From positions 17,410 through 81,409 of the forward strand of contig CAZLRF010000021.1 of the NCBI GenBank assembly GCA_964561785.1: a DNA stretch of 64,000 bases. Direction: 5' to 3'. The translations under genes and the position numbers were made by a program. Positions 50,271 through 60,107 of the stretch are shown here, piece after piece; the stretch's first letter is position 1, and each line of letters begins with the position of its first letter. A model generated the notes under the pieces. That model worked only from the letters and a program-made list of their open reading frames with translations, ran no database searches and was not told where the DNA came from. Origin of the DNA: DATBSL01 sp964561785. Lineage in GTDB: Bacteria > Acidobacteriota > Vicinamibacteria > Fen-336.

Positions 50271-53200
50271 GTGCAGTGGCATGGTCGTGAGAGGGCCCCG
50301 TGGTGGCTCGCAACGGGAATCCTGTTTGGCCTCGCCGCGCCCGCGGACGCGGCCCGCTTCGGCGTTCCCACCAACCTGAACGCCGCCGGCCAGGTCTGCA
50401 CCGCCGTGGGCACGCCCGCGGGCTGCACCGCCGTGAGCGCCGACCCGCCGGGCTGGTTCGTGCTGGAGCGGCTCGACTCCGGCTCGGCCAACGGCGACGT
50501 CGTCCACCAGGTCCGGCTCTTCGTCGAGGTCACGGGGACGACGCTCGACATCCGCGTGTTCGACGCGGGGCTTTCGGACGCGCGCGACCTCGGGCGCACG
50601 GTGACCACGCGCTACCGGCTGCGCAACCCCACCAACACGACGACGATCGCCGGGGTCACCATCACCACCGACAACGCCACGACCGAGAATCGCCTGGCGC
50701 GCTTCGCCTGTCAGGAGGGCAGCGCGACCGCCGCCTTCCGCACCCCGGACACCGCCTTCGGCGCGACGAACCGCATCTTCGGCACTGGCGCCGCCCCGTG
50801 CGCGGCGCTCGCCCCCGGGCTGTACATCTTCGAGGTCACGATCCAGGGCTCGACCGGCGACCCGACCTATGAGGGCCGCAACGCCTTCGGAGTCGAGTTC
50901 CTCGACTCCGCCGGCAACCCCTACAACGCCTACACGATCGGCAACGCCGACAACACCATCGCCACCGTGGCGGCCACCGACACGTCCATGATCACGGGCG
51001 CGGTGGCGGGCGACCGGCCCACCGCCAACGTCTCCGGCTACACCGCCTTCTTCCCCTACGTGAACCGGGGCTGCACGATCGAGGCGATCGACTTCGATCT
51101 CGACGCCAACAACGCGGAGGGCAACGGCTCGGTCGCCACGCTCGTGGACACCCTGGGCGCGGCGAGCGACCTCGCGCGGAGCAACAACGACGACGTGGCG
51201 ACCACGACGGTGAGCGTGGAGCCCGCGGGGGTCGCCAACCTCGTCTCCAACAACTACGGGATGTTCGCCCTGCGGACGCAGCTCGACGAGTGGGCGACCG
51301 CGCAGAACCACGTCGACTGGCGGATCGCGGACTTTCAGGGCTCGGCCGCGGGCGTGCCGGCGAACTACCCCCGCCGACCGACTTCCCCGATCCGCACGTA
51401 CCTTCCCAACGACTACTCCGCCTGCCAGACGTCGGGCTGCACGCTCGTGGCGCCGCAGGAGCCGGTCCTCGCCGCGAGCGCCGTGCTCCTGAGCGGCGAG
51501 AACCCGCCCCTGCCGGGAGGCGCCGCGACCCGCTTCGCGCTGACCGCGACGGTCGCCAACCCCGGCGCGACGCCGATCACGAACGTCCAGATCACGGTGC
51601 CGCTCGTCACGGGCGCCACGTACGTGGCCGGCTCCCAGATCGGAACGATCGACGGCGCGGCCGCCACCTGCACCGACGGCTCGGCGGCCGGGTATCGCCG
51701 CTGCACGTTCGCGACGCTCGCCGCCGGCTCCTATGCCTCGCTCGGCTTCGAGATCGACTTCCAGCCTCCGGCGAGCGGGGTCCAGAACCTCACCGGCCCC
51801 CCGGCCGCGGGCTCGCCGCCCCCGAATACCACGGTCTGGGCGCAGTACACGCCCGCCTCGCAGTCGCCGACTTACCCCCGCACGGAGACGCTCGGTCCGA
51901 TCTGCCAGATGGCGGTGAACGCGGCGCCCCTCTCCGACCTCCAGCTATTGAACCCCACCGATGCCCCCGACCCGGTGACCGCTGGCACCAACCTCACCTA
52001 CACGTTCCAGCTCCGCAACCTCGGGACGGCCGCCGCCCCGAACGCCTCGGTGACCGACGTGCTTCCCGCGGGCACGACCTTCGTCTCGGCCACGCCTCCC
52101 GCGGGCTGGTCGTGCGTGACGCCCGCGGTCGGCTCGGGCGGGACGGTGCGCTGCTCGATCGCCAGCTTCCCGACCGGGACGACCGTCACCTTCACCGTGG
52201 TGGTGCGCGTCGCCTCGACCGTCCCCAACGGCACGGTTCTCACCAACTCCGTCAGCACGACGAGCGGCAACACCGACAACAACCCCTCCAACAACACGGT
52301 GTCGATGGCGACGACGGTCGTCTCTGCGGCCGCGAGCGCCGACCTCGCGGTGACGAAGGCGGACACGCCCGACCCCGTCCCCGCCGGGCGGGACCTCACC
52401 TACACGATCGTGGTCACGAACAACGGGCCGGCCACGGCGCTCGGCGTGACGCTCATCGACGCCGTGCCCGCCAGCACCACCTTCCGCTCGGTCTCGACCC
52501 CGAGCGGCTGGACCTGCGCGACGCCGGGCATGGGGGGCACGGGCACGGTCAGCTGCACTCTCGCCTCCCTCCCCGCCGGCCAGCTCTCCGCGGTGACCCT
52601 GCGCGTGCGGGTCGACCCGGGGGCGACGGTGGGCTCGACGATCACGAACACCGCCTCCGTCTCGAGCACGGTCTCCGACCCCGTCCCCGGGAACAACTCC
52701 GCCACCGCCACGAGCACGGTGGCCGCCGCCAACACCTGCCCGACCCCGGGCAAGGACGGGGCGGGGGGCACGCTGGCGAACGTCGTGAACAGCTACTACC
52801 CGGGCGTCGGGACGGCGGCGGCGGGATCGACGACGATCACCCTCGGCGCGAGGCGGGGAGCGGCGGCCACGATCGCGGTCGGGGACCTGGTGCTCGTCGT
52901 GCAGATGCAGGACGCGGCGATCGACTCCACGGACACCGACGCCTACGGCGACGGCACGGCCGGAGACGGCGAGGCGCGCGGGGCCACGGCACAGAACAGC
53001 ACCGGCCGCTACGAGTACGCGGTCGCGACGAGCGCGGTGGGGGCGGGCGGGGGCACGCTCACGGTGAGCCGGGGCCTGCTCCACACCTACACGACCGCCG
53101 CCCCCACCGGCACCCAGGGCCAGCGGCGCTTCCAGGTGGTCCGCGTCCCCCAGTACACGACGGCGACGCTCGGCCCGTCGCTGAGCGCGTCCTACTGGGA

Positions 53201-56200
53201 CGGCAGCTCGGGCGGGATCCTCGCCTTCGACGTGCAGGGGGCGCTCGCGCTCGGCTCCACGACGGTGAGCGTGAGCGGCCGAGGCTTCCGGGGCGGCGGC
53301 GCGCAGCAGCGCGCGGGCCAGACCGGGGGCTCCGGGGCTGCTTTCAGAAGCCAGTCCACGACGAACTACCACGCGTCCAAGGGCGAGGGCACGGCGGGCA
53401 CGCCGCGCTACGTCTACGATCCCTCGACTCTCGCCGTGGTCAACACCGGGGCCGAGGGCTATCCGAACGGCAGCTTCGCCCGGGGCGCCCCGGGCACGGC
53501 GGGGGGCGGCGGCACGGACTCGGCCCCGGCGACGAACGAGGAGAACTCGGGCGGCGGGGGCGGCGGCAACGGCGGGCTCGGCGGCCGCGGCGGCAACGCC
53601 TGGAGGAGCAACGCGCCCGTCGGCGGCTTCGGGGGCGCCGGGATCGCGGCCGACCCGGCCCTCGCGACCTTCGGCGGGGGCGGCGGGGCCGGGACGCGCA
53701 ACAACTCGGCCGGCGACGAGAGCAGCGGCAACGCGGGCGGCGGGGTCGTCCTGATCCGGGCCGACTCGCTCACGGGCACCGGCACGATCGAGGCCGACGG
53801 CCTCTCCGCGAACACCACGGACACGACGCCCGACAACGACGGCGGCGGCGGTGGCGGGGCCGGCGGCACAGTCGTCGTCCTCGCGCCGAACGGGGGCTTC
53901 GGCGGGCTCACGGTGAACGCCCGGGGCGGCCGCGGCTCGGACGCCTGGCCGACCGTCGGTATCACCGACTACCCGGGCGAGCGCCATGGTCCCGGCGGAG
54001 GAGGAGGCGGCGGGCGGGTCTTCCTCTCCGGCTCTCCCGCGGCGGCGGACGTGAGCGGGGGCTTTTCGGGCATCACGACCCTCAATCTCGAGGTGTTCGG
54101 CGCCTCGGACGGCAACGCGGGCACGGTTTCGACGGGCCTCGTGGCCCCGCAGATCCCCGGGATCGACACCACCGGCGCGTGCAGCGCCCTGGCCGCGAGC
54201 GTCGCGGACCTCGGCATCACGGTGAATGGCCCCGCGGATACGATCGACGCCTGCACGGCGGCCACGTACACGTTCTCGGTCGTGAACAACGGGCCGGACG
54301 ACGCCCTCGCTGCGACGGCGTCCTTTCCTATCCCCGCCGGCACGACCTTCCAGTCCCTCGTCCCGGCCTCCGGCTGGACGTGCTCGACGCCCCCCGTGGG
54401 CGGGACGGGCACCGTCGCCTGCACCCGGCCGACCTTCGCCGCGGGGGCGAGCGCGCCCTTCGCGCTCACCCTGCGCGTGAGCTGCACCGCCCCCGCGGGC
54501 GCGCTCGTCACCGTCACCGGCTCGGTCGGCACGTCGAGCACCGACACCTTCTCGCCGAACGACACGACCACGACGGCCAACCTCGTGGGGCCGGCCGTCT
54601 TCCTCCTGACCCGCGCCTCGATCCGGGGCGTGCGCGTGGACCGGGCCGGCCTCGTCGAGTTCGCGACGGCCTGGCAGCACCGCACGGCGGGCTTCCACCT
54701 GTACCAGACCGCCGACCCCGCTGGCCGGCGGGGGCTCGAGCCGCTCACCGCGGAGAGGATCCCGGCCCCGCGGCCCGACTCGCAGCTTCCCATCCTCTAC
54801 TCGGCCCGGACGGCGCCGGTCACCGCCCCCTACGTCGTCATCGAGGAGGTGGAGCGGGGCGGCGCACGGCGGCTCATGGGGCCGTTCGCGGTGGGCGACG
54901 CGCGGCAGCAGGCCCTGCTCGAGCGGACCGAGCGCCGGCTCGCCCGGGCCGGCGCCGCGGCGGCCTTCGTGTCGAGCGCCGCGCGCGCGCGGTTCGTCCC
55001 CTTCGCCGCGCGGGAGACCGCGAGGCGGTCCCTGGCTCCCGCGGAAAGCCTGCGCCGCGCCCCTCGCCCCGGGTCGGTCGGCGTCAAGATCGAGACGGCC
55101 GGCGAGGGCATCGCCACGGTGAGCCGGCGGAGCCTGGAGGCGGCGGGCCTCCCGGTGGGGCTGCGCCTCGCCACTTGCCGCCTCACCCGCCAGGGCCGCC
55201 CCGTGCGGTTCGAGGTCCGCGACGAGGGCGGCCCGGCCGAAGGCCTCGCCTTCCGCGCCGAGGCGCTCGACACCGCGTACTCGAGCCGCAACGTGTACGT
55301 CCTCACGTGGGCGGGCCCGGCCCCGGTCATGACGGTGCGGCTCACCAGCGAGGCCGACCCGATGCGGCCGGGCTGGGTCCGCGTGGCACGCCCGCTGCTC
55401 TACGTGCCGGGCGTTCCGCGGGGGACGGACCCGTGGCTGTGGGACCAGCTCGCGCCCGGGTTCGGGACCTGGCCCTACGAGTGGGACCCGACGGCGGGCA
55501 CGTTCGACCTCCCCGGCTGGCCGGACCACGCCCCGGTGGCGGTGCCGGTCCGGCTGCGCGTCCAGGGCATGACGGAGCACCGGCACCTGGTGTCGGTCTC
55601 GCTCAACGGGGAGAGCCTGGGCACGCTCGAGCTCGACGGGATCGCCTCGGCGTATCTCGAGGCGACCGCGACGCAGCTCCGCTCGGCCGCGAACGAGCTG
55701 CGCATCGACTACGCGGCCGCGGACGGCGACCCCGACGCCTACGCGTACCTCGACTACCTGGAGCTCGCGCGGCCCGCGGGATGGCAGGACCCGCCGGTGG
55801 AGGCGGTCGTGCGCCCGTTCGACTCCACCCTGCCCCCGCCGGGGGCCGACTACCTGATCGTGACCCACCCGCTCTTCGCCGCCGAGGCCGAGCGCCTCGC
55901 GGAGGCGAAGAGACGCGAGGGGATGCAGGTCGCGGTGGCCGACGTGGAGAACGCCTACGACGGCCTGAGCGGCGGGGTCCCCGAGGCGAACGCGGTCCGC
56001 GCGCTCGTACGGCGCGCGGCGGCGGGGGGGCGGCTCCGGTACGTCCTCCTGCTCGGCGACGACAGCTTCGACCCCGACGACCGGGCCGGGTTCGGCGGAC
56101 GCGCCTTCGTCCCGTCCCTCTACGGCTGGGACGGCGTCTTCGGGCGCGTGGCCTCGGAGAACCGCTACGCGGACATCGACGGGGACGGCCGGCCCGACGT

Positions 56201-56906
56201 CGCGATCGGCCGCCTTCCCGCGCGCACCCCGGCCGAGGCCGCCTCCCTCGTGGACAAGGTCGAGCGCCAACAGGCGCTGCTCGCGCGAGGCGCCGGGCGC
56301 CACGTCTTCGCGGCGGACGACCCCGGCCCGGACGGCTTCGACTTCGCCGCGGAGGCCCGCACGGTCGCGGCGCGGCTCCCCCACCAGCGGCCCCCGGCCT
56401 GGGCCGACCTCGCGGAGGGGGTCGCGGCCGCCCGCGGCCGCCTCTTCTCCGCCCTCGCCGAGGGAGCGGCCTTCACCCACTACTTCGGCCACGGTGGCCC
56501 GCAGACCTGGGCGGACGAGGGCCTCCTCACGGTCGAGGACGCGGCGTCGCTCCCGTCGACGGGCACGGTCGTCCTCGCCTGGTCCTGCCAGGCCCAGTTC
56601 TTCCAGTACCTCTTTGGCCCGTCGGTGAACGAGTCGCTGCTGCTCAAGCCCGGCGGCGGCGCGGTGGCGGCCTTCGGTCCCGCCGGCATCACCGAGGCCC
56701 CGCTGCAGGCGCTGCTCTACGAGCGGCTCTACGACGAGCTGCTCTCCGGCCGGGTGTCCCTCGGCGAGGCGATCCGCCGGTCGAAGGCGCGCGCGCTGAG
56801 GGAGCACCCGGCGGTGGCCCCCGTGGTCGAGGGATGGAACCTGCTCGGCGACCCCTCGCTCGCCGTCTCCCTCGGTCGCCGCGGCGTCCCCAGACGCCGC
56901 CGCTGA
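50271..56906 (+). CDS. Giant secreted protein with DUF11 repeats, Gly-rich module and C-terminal C25 peptidase
   Basis: This 2211-residue protein has a Sec signal (cleavage near residue 27). It carries an N-terminal beta-rich domain (about 30-390), three DUF11-type repeats (about 394-500, 556-685 and 690-820; DLTYTIVVTNNGPA is typical), a module with long Gly runs (about 1003-1280), a fourth DUF11 (about 1310-1440), a propeptide-like region (about 1440-1850) and a C25 peptidase domain (about 1856-2211). The catalytic pair is H2074 (YFGHGG) and C2106 (WSCQAQFF). It ends in an Arg-rich tail without a T9SS signal. I chose the GTG at 50271, five bases after AGGGGGAG; GTG at 50265 is an alternative. 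The 199-base gap before it has a small hairpin (50231-50243) and no recognisable riboswitch. Confidence 0.85.
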   Translation: MQWHGRERAPWWLATGILFGLAAPADAARFGVPTNLNAAGQVCTAVGTPAGCTAVSADPPGWFVLERLDSGSANGDVVHQVRLFVEVTGTTLDIRVFDAGLSDARDLGRTVTTRYRLRNPTNTTTIAGVTITTDNATTENRLARFACQEGSATAAFRTPDTAFGATNRIFGTGAAPCAALAPGLYIFEVTIQGSTGDPTYEGRNAFGVEFLDSAGNPYNAYTIGNADNTIATVAATDTSMITGAVAGDRPTANVSGYTAFFPYVNRGCTIEAIDFDLDANNAEGNGSVATLVDTLGAASDLARSNNDDVATTTVSVEPAGVANLVSNNYGMFALRTQLDEWATAQNHVDWRIADFQGSAAGVPANYPRRPTSPIRTYLPNDYSACQTSGCTLVAPQEPVLAASAVLLSGENPPLPGGAATRFALTATVANPGATPITNVQITVPLVTGATYVAGSQIGTIDGAAATCTDGSAAGYRRCTFATLAAGSYASLGFEIDFQPPASGVQNLTGPPAAGSPPPNTTVWAQYTPASQSPTYPRTETLGPICQMAVNAAPLSDLQLLNPTDAPDPVTAGTNLTYTFQLRNLGTAAAPNASVTDVLPAGTTFVSATPPAGWSCVTPAVGSGGTVRCSIASFPTGTTVTFTVVVRVASTVPNGTVLTNSVSTTSGNTDNNPSNNTVSMATTVVSAAASADLAVTKADTPDPVPAGRDLTYTIVVTNNGPATALGVTLIDAVPASTTFRSVSTPSGWTCATPGMGGTGTVSCTLASLPAGQLSAVTLRVRVDPGATVGSTITNTASVSSTVSDPVPGNNSATATSTVAAANTCPTPGKDGAGGTLANVVNSYYPGVGTAAAGSTTITLGARRGAAATIAVGDLVLVVQMQDAAIDSTDTDAYGDGTAGDGEARGATAQNSTGRYEYAVATSAVGAGGGTLTVSRGLLHTYTTAAPTGTQGQRRFQVVRVPQYTTATLGPSLSASYWDGSSGGILAFDVQGALALGSTTVSVSGRGFRGGGAQQRAGQTGGSGAAFRSQSTTNYHASKGEGTAGTPRYVYDPSTLAVVNTGAEGYPNGSFARGAPGTAGGGGTDSAPATNEENSGGGGGGNGGLGGRGGNAWRSNAPVGGFGGAGIAADPALATFGGGGGAGTRNNSAGDESSGNAGGGVVLIRADSLTGTGTIEADGLSANTTDTTPDNDGGGGGGAGGTVVVLAPNGGFGGLTVNARGGRGSDAWPTVGITDYPGERHGPGGGGGGGRVFLSGSPAAADVSGGFSGITTLNLEVFGASDGNAGTVSTGLVAPQIPGIDTTGACSALAASVADLGITVNGPADTIDACTAATYTFSVVNNGPDDALAATASFPIPAGTTFQSLVPASGWTCSTPPVGGTGTVACTRPTFAAGASAPFALTLRVSCTAPAGALVTVTGSVGTSSTDTFSPNDTTTTANLVGPAVFLLTRASIRGVRVDRAGLVEFATAWQHRTAGFHLYQTADPAGRRGLEPLTAERIPAPRPDSQLPILYSARTAPVTAPYVVIEEVERGGARRLMGPFAVGDARQQALLERTERRLARAGAAAAFVSSAARARFVPFAARETARRSLAPAESLRRAPRPGSVGVKIETAGEGIATVSRRSLEAAGLPVGLRLATCRLTRQGRPVRFEVRDEGGPAEGLAFRAEALDTAYSSRNVYVLTWAGPAPVMTVRLTSEADPMRPGWVRVARPLLYVPGVPRGTDPWLWDQLAPGFGTWPYEWDPTAGTFDLPGWPDHAPVAVPVRLRVQGMTEHRHLVSVSLNGESLGTLELDGIASAYLEATATQLRSAANELRIDYAAADGDPDAYAYLDYLELARPAGWQDPPVEAVVRPFDSTLPPPGADYLIVTHPLFAAEAERLAEAKRREGMQVAVADVENAYDGLSGGVPEANAVRALVRRAAAGGRLRYVLLLGDDSFDPDDRAGFGGRAFVPSLYGWDGVFGRVASENRYADIDGDGRPDVAIGRLPARTPAEAASLVDKVERQQALLARGAGRHVFAADDPGPDGFDFAAEARTVAARLPHQRPPAWADLAEGVAAARGRLFSALAEGAAFTHYFGHGGPQTWADEGLLTVEDAASLPSTGTVVLAWSCQAQFFQYLFGPSVNESLLLKPGGGAVAAFGPAGITEAPLQALLYERLYDELLSGRVSLGEAIRRSKARALREHPAVAPVVEGWNLLGDPSLAVSLGRRGVPRRRR

Positions 56907-56939
56907 GATTCGGGACGGGAGGGGAAGGACCTCGCTCGC

Positions 56940-58310
56940 TCAGCGGGGCGCGGGGGGCGGGGCCGCCTCGAAGCGGGCCACGCGGCGGCCGCTCGCGTCG
57001 AACAGCTCGAGGTGCGGGCCGAGCGCGCGCCAGGAGACCGTCGCCGCGAGCGCCTTGCGGAAGGCCGCGTCCGCGGGCGCGACGTCGGGGCAGGCCATCA
57101 TCGTGCCCGCGAGGGGGCCGAGCTTCATCTTCGAGCCGTCCGTCTCGTACGTCCCCATGAGGCGGTTGCAGCCGTCCGAGCCGGCGACGGCGCCGGGCTT
57201 CGGCCCGAACACGAGGTGCGGCCGTCGCGCGGGGTTCTTCGGCACCACGGGCTCGCCGTCGACCTGGGTGAGCCGCCAGTGCGTCCCCTCGAGGGGCGGC
57301 GTGTCGAACCGGGGCGGGCACGACTCGCCGGGGTGGATCGAGACGAAGCGCTCCACCACCAGCATCGGCCGCTTGGGCCCCTCCATGTTCACGCGCTCGA
57401 CGATGCGGCCCTCGACGCGGGCGAGGGCGGGCGCGCCCGGCTTGCGGTCGGGCAGGGCCAGGTAGGCCTTCTCGAGGGCCCGGAAGTCCGCCTCCATCGC
57501 CACGGGCAGGCGCCGCCGCGTGAGGCACTCGACGAAGGCGGGGCTGTCGGCCATGGAGGTGAAGGAGCCGACGAGCTCGAGGCGCGGCTCGAGCGGGGCG
57601 GGCGAGGCGACGCGGACGAGGTCGAGGTTCGCCGAGGTCGAGATCGGCTCTCCCTCGCGGTCGAGCGCCGTCAGCCTGTCCTCTGCGGAGACCGCGAGGA
57701 ACGTGGGCGCCTCGCGGCCGCCGGCGAGCGCGAGCGTCTTGCCGTCGGAGGACAGCGCGGCGCGGCCGACCTCGTCGAACGTGCCCGGCCGGCCCTCGTA
57801 CTCGCGGCGCAGGTAGTAGGCGCCGTCCGGGAAGAGGGCGAGCGTGTGCTTCACCCCGGGGCAGTCGGCGCAGGGCAGCGTGCCCTCGAAGGTGCCGGTG
57901 GGCCGGGCCGGGCGCGGCGTGGGCCGCGGCGGCGCGCCGCGGCGCTTCAACAAGAGCTGGATCTTCGTGTCCTCCGCGCTCCGCAGGACCGGGACGACGG
58001 TGTCGGTGCCCCACGACATCGGGCCGTCGGTGAGCGTCGCGCGCACGACGTAGCGGCCCTTCGGGTCGAGCTTCGAAGGGTCGTACGGGATGCGGACCTG
58101 ATAGGGCGGGCCGCCCGCCGGCGAGAGGCGCTGGCGGGCGAGCACCACGGCCGGCGCGTCCGCCCGGGAGACGTCCTCGAGCGTCGCCTCGAACACCGCC
58201 TGGGGGCTCACCATGATCCGCTCGCGGTACGAGGCGGTGCCGGTGATCGCCGTCTCGTCGGTCGTAGGGGAGAGCGCCATGATCATCAGCAGCGAACCGG
58301 CCAGCCTCAT
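56940..58310 (-). CDS. YbaY - NlpE - META envelope protein
   Basis: This 456-residue protein has a short export signal and three domains. First is a YbaY-like domain (about 20-125, ITGTASYRERIMVSPQAVFE). Second is an NlpE-like domain with its CxxC (GTLPCADCPGVKHTLALF, about 142-160) and an NlpE C-terminal-like part (LVVERFVSIHPGESCP). Third is a META domain (about 345-450, LEGTHWRLTQVDGEPV and GSDGCNRLMGTY). NlpE senses surface contact and envelope stress in enterobacteria, and META/HslJ proteins are linked to envelope stress and heat. No clear lipobox Cys is seen, so it may be periplasmic. GGAGG precedes the ATG. It converges with the second C25 gene (33 bases between stops). Confidence 0.83.
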   Translation of the reverse strand: MRLAGSLLMIMALSPTTDETAITGTASYRERIMVSPQAVFEATLEDVSRADAPAVVLARQRLSPAGGPPYQVRIPYDPSKLDPKGRYVVRATLTDGPMSWGTDTVVPVLRSAEDTKIQLLLKRRGAPPRPTPRPARPTGTFEGTLPCADCPGVKHTLALFPDGAYYLRREYEGRPGTFDEVGRAALSSDGKTLALAGGREAPTFLAVSAEDRLTALDREGEPISTSANLDLVRVASPAPLEPRLELVGSFTSMADSPAFVECLTRRRLPVAMEADFRALEKAYLALPDRKPGAPALARVEGRIVERVNMEGPKRPMLVVERFVSIHPGESCPPRFDTPPLEGTHWRLTQVDGEPVVPKNPARRPHLVFGPKPGAVAGSDGCNRLMGTYETDGSKMKLGPLAGTMMACPDVAPADAAFRKALAATVSWRALGPHLELFDASGRRVARFEAAPPPAPR

Positions 58311-58462
58311 CGGAACCTCCGGTCTGGCGGAGATTGTCGCGTGCCCCGCCCCGTCCCGTCCACACCCGCCCACTCGAGCCTCTCGAGGGCACGGGGCCGG
58401 TGCGTGACCTCCTTGGGCAGGGGCGGCCCGAGGCGACCCGGTACGCGCCCGCCGCCCCGGCG

Positions 58463-58492
58463 TTGACAACCGAAGGGAGGCTTCTGTATGAG
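58463..58492 (+). promoter_or_regulatory. Sigma70-type promoter of the DUF3011 gene
   Basis: A perfect -35 TTGACA (58463-58468) and TATGAG (58487-58492) are 18 bases apart. An ATG at 58488 lies inside the -10 box and therefore cannot be the start codon. This supports the ATG at 58521. Confidence 0.6.
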
Positions 58493-58520
58493 TACCAGGT
58501 TTCCATTCGAGGAGGTCGGG

Positions 58521-59153
58521 ATGACGAGAAGGACGGCCACGCTGCTGCTCGCGGCGGGCATCGCCGCCGCGGGAGCCGCGGCGGCGGAGGCGCAGGAGAT
58601 CCGCTGCAAGAGCCAGGACTACCGGTACAACTTCTGCCGGGTCGGCTTCACGGTGCGTCACGTGGAGCTCGTCCGGAAGCTCTCGAAGAGCCCCTGCGAC
58701 TTCGGTCGCTCCTGGGGCTACCAGACCCGCGGCGTCTGGGTGAACCACGGCTGCGAGGCCATCTTCGCGCTCAACCCCGGCGGCAGCGGGTGGGGAGGCA
58801 GCGGCGGCAGCGGGTGGGGAGGCAGCGGTGGAAGCTGGGGCGGGGGCGGCTGGGGAGGCAGCGGCGGCAGCTGGGATGGCGGCAGCTGGAGCGTCCCGGG
58901 CTGGGCGGTCGGTCGATGGCGCGGCGAGACCGAGTGGCGGGGACGCCCGGTCCTGCTGACCGTGTACCCCGGCGGCGCGGTCCGCTGGCAGGCCTTCGGC
59001 TGGAGCGGCATCAGCGGCCACTGGCGGGGTGCCGACAACATCTTCCTCAACGACGGGACGCGGATCGACGTGGATCGGTCGCTCTTCAGCTCCCAGAAGA
59101 TGCGCCTCGAGTGGCCCGGCGGTCAGCGGATGTACTTCCGGCGGATCGGGTAG
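58521..59153 (+). CDS. Secreted DUF3011-domain protein with Gly-Ser-Trp repeat linker
   Basis: This 210-residue protein has a Sec signal (cleavage near residue 25) and then one DUF3011 domain (IRCKSQDYRYNFCRVGF, about 27-85; four Cys). A linker of Gly, Ser and Trp (about 87-122) repeats the unit GWGGSGGS several times. The C-terminal beta-rich part (about 125-210) is not familiar to me. DUF3011 proteins are exported and of unknown role. The Trp-Gly linker may bind sugars or pack against membranes. GAGGAGG precedes the ATG. The solute-binding protein gene follows after ten bases. Confidence 0.75.
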   Translation: MTRRTATLLLAAGIAAAGAAAAEAQEIRCKSQDYRYNFCRVGFTVRHVELVRKLSKSPCDFGRSWGYQTRGVWVNHGCEAIFALNPGGSGWGGSGGSGWGGSGGSWGGGGWGGSGGSWDGGSWSVPGWAVGRWRGETEWRGRPVLLTVYPGGAVRWQAFGWSGISGHWRGADNIFLNDGTRIDVDRSLFSSQKMRLEWPGGQRMYFRRIG

Positions 59154-59163
59154 GAGGCGAACC

Positions 59164-60060
59164 ATGAGAACAGCGCATCTCGCACCGATCGTGGCCCTTC
59201 TCCTCGCCCCGGGCGCGACCGTCCTCGCCCAGGCCGAGGCCCCCGCGCCGAAGGCCCCCTCGACCCCGCCCGCCGCGAAGCCGGCGTCGACCGCGCCGGC
59301 GCGCCCGGCGGTCCTGCCCACGAAGGACAGCCTGACCGTGATCCGCGAGCGCGGCCGGCTCGTCGCCTGCGTGGCCCCCCAGGCCCCCTGGGCGCTGCAG
59401 GTCGACGAGGGCCAGTTCACGGGCTTCTCGGTGGACATCGCGAAGCAGCTCGCCGAGGACCTCGGCGTCGAGGTCGCGTTCGTCCCCACCGACTTCGCGA
59501 GCCTCATCCAGGCCCTCGCCGAGGGCGAGTGCGACGTCGTCCCCGGCGGCCTGTCCCCCACCCCGGAGCGGGCCCTCTTCGCCCACTTCTCCGACCCCGT
59601 GGCCCGCCACGGCATCGGCGTCCTCGCCGCGAAGCAGGCGGCGGCCGCGTGGAAAGTCGCCGCCGACCTCGACCGGCCGGAGGTCACGGTGGGGGCGGTC
59701 GCGGGAACGGCGGAGCTGCTCGACGCGCGGCGGCTGCTGCCGAAGGCCTCGATCGTCGAGGCGCCGAACTGGACGGCTCTCGGCGAAGGGCTGCTCAACG
59801 GGAAGATCCAGGCGGCGGTGGCGGCCGACCCGCTGCCCCGGCTCGGCGTCAAGATCGCGCCGGACAAGCTGGTCACCCCGCTCGCGGAGCCGCTCGCCAC
59901 CCGGGGAGAGTCCCTGGTCGTGCGCCGCGGGGACCTCGAGTTCCTGGCCTACCTCAACACCTGGGTGTACGCTCGTCGTTACGACGGCTGGCTCGAGGCC
60001 CGCCGCGATCAGTGGTTCGACAAGCTGGACTGGGCGGACGCGGAGCTGGCGAGGCCGTAG
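59164..60060 (+). CDS. Periplasmic amino-acid-type solute-binding protein (SBP_bac_3)
   Basis: This 298-residue protein has a Sec signal, an Ala/Pro-rich linker (about 24-48) and a family 3 solute-binding domain (LTVIRERGRLVACVAPQAPW, FTGFSVDIAKQLAEDLGVEV, ECDVVPGGLSPTPERA). The pattern is that of polar amino acid binding proteins of ABC transporters. No permease or ATPase gene lies beside it, so it must work with a transporter encoded elsewhere or serve as a sensor. GGAGG precedes the ATG at 59164, ten bases after the DUF3011 gene. Confidence 0.83.
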   Translation: MRTAHLAPIVALLLAPGATVLAQAEAPAPKAPSTPPAAKPASTAPARPAVLPTKDSLTVIRERGRLVACVAPQAPWALQVDEGQFTGFSVDIAKQLAEDLGVEVAFVPTDFASLIQALAEGECDVVPGGLSPTPERALFAHFSDPVARHGIGVLAAKQAAAAWKVAADLDRPEVTVGAVAGTAELLDARRLLPKASIVEAPNWTALGEGLLNGKIQAAVAADPLPRLGVKIAPDKLVTPLAEPLATRGESLVVRRGDLEFLAYLNTWVYARRYDGWLEARRDQWFDKLDWADAELARP

Positions 60061-60107
60061 TCCCTTTGCGGCGCGGCGCCCCGGGGCCCGCGCCCCCGGA
60101 GGTTTCG

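Noticed and set aside
51945..56807. 1620-codon open frame opposite the second giant C25 gene
   Set aside because: Same reason: a shadow frame without signal, domains or ribosome binding site.
51290..57160. 1956-codon open frame in another plus-strand frame of the second giant C25 gene
   Set aside because: Arg/Gly-rich shadow translation; the true frame holds DUF11 repeats and the C25 site.
58488..58520. Upstream ATG extending the DUF3011 protein by 11 residues
   Set aside because: The ATG lies inside the -10 box TATGAG, and the extension hides the signal peptide. The ATG at 58521 has GAGGAGG upstream.
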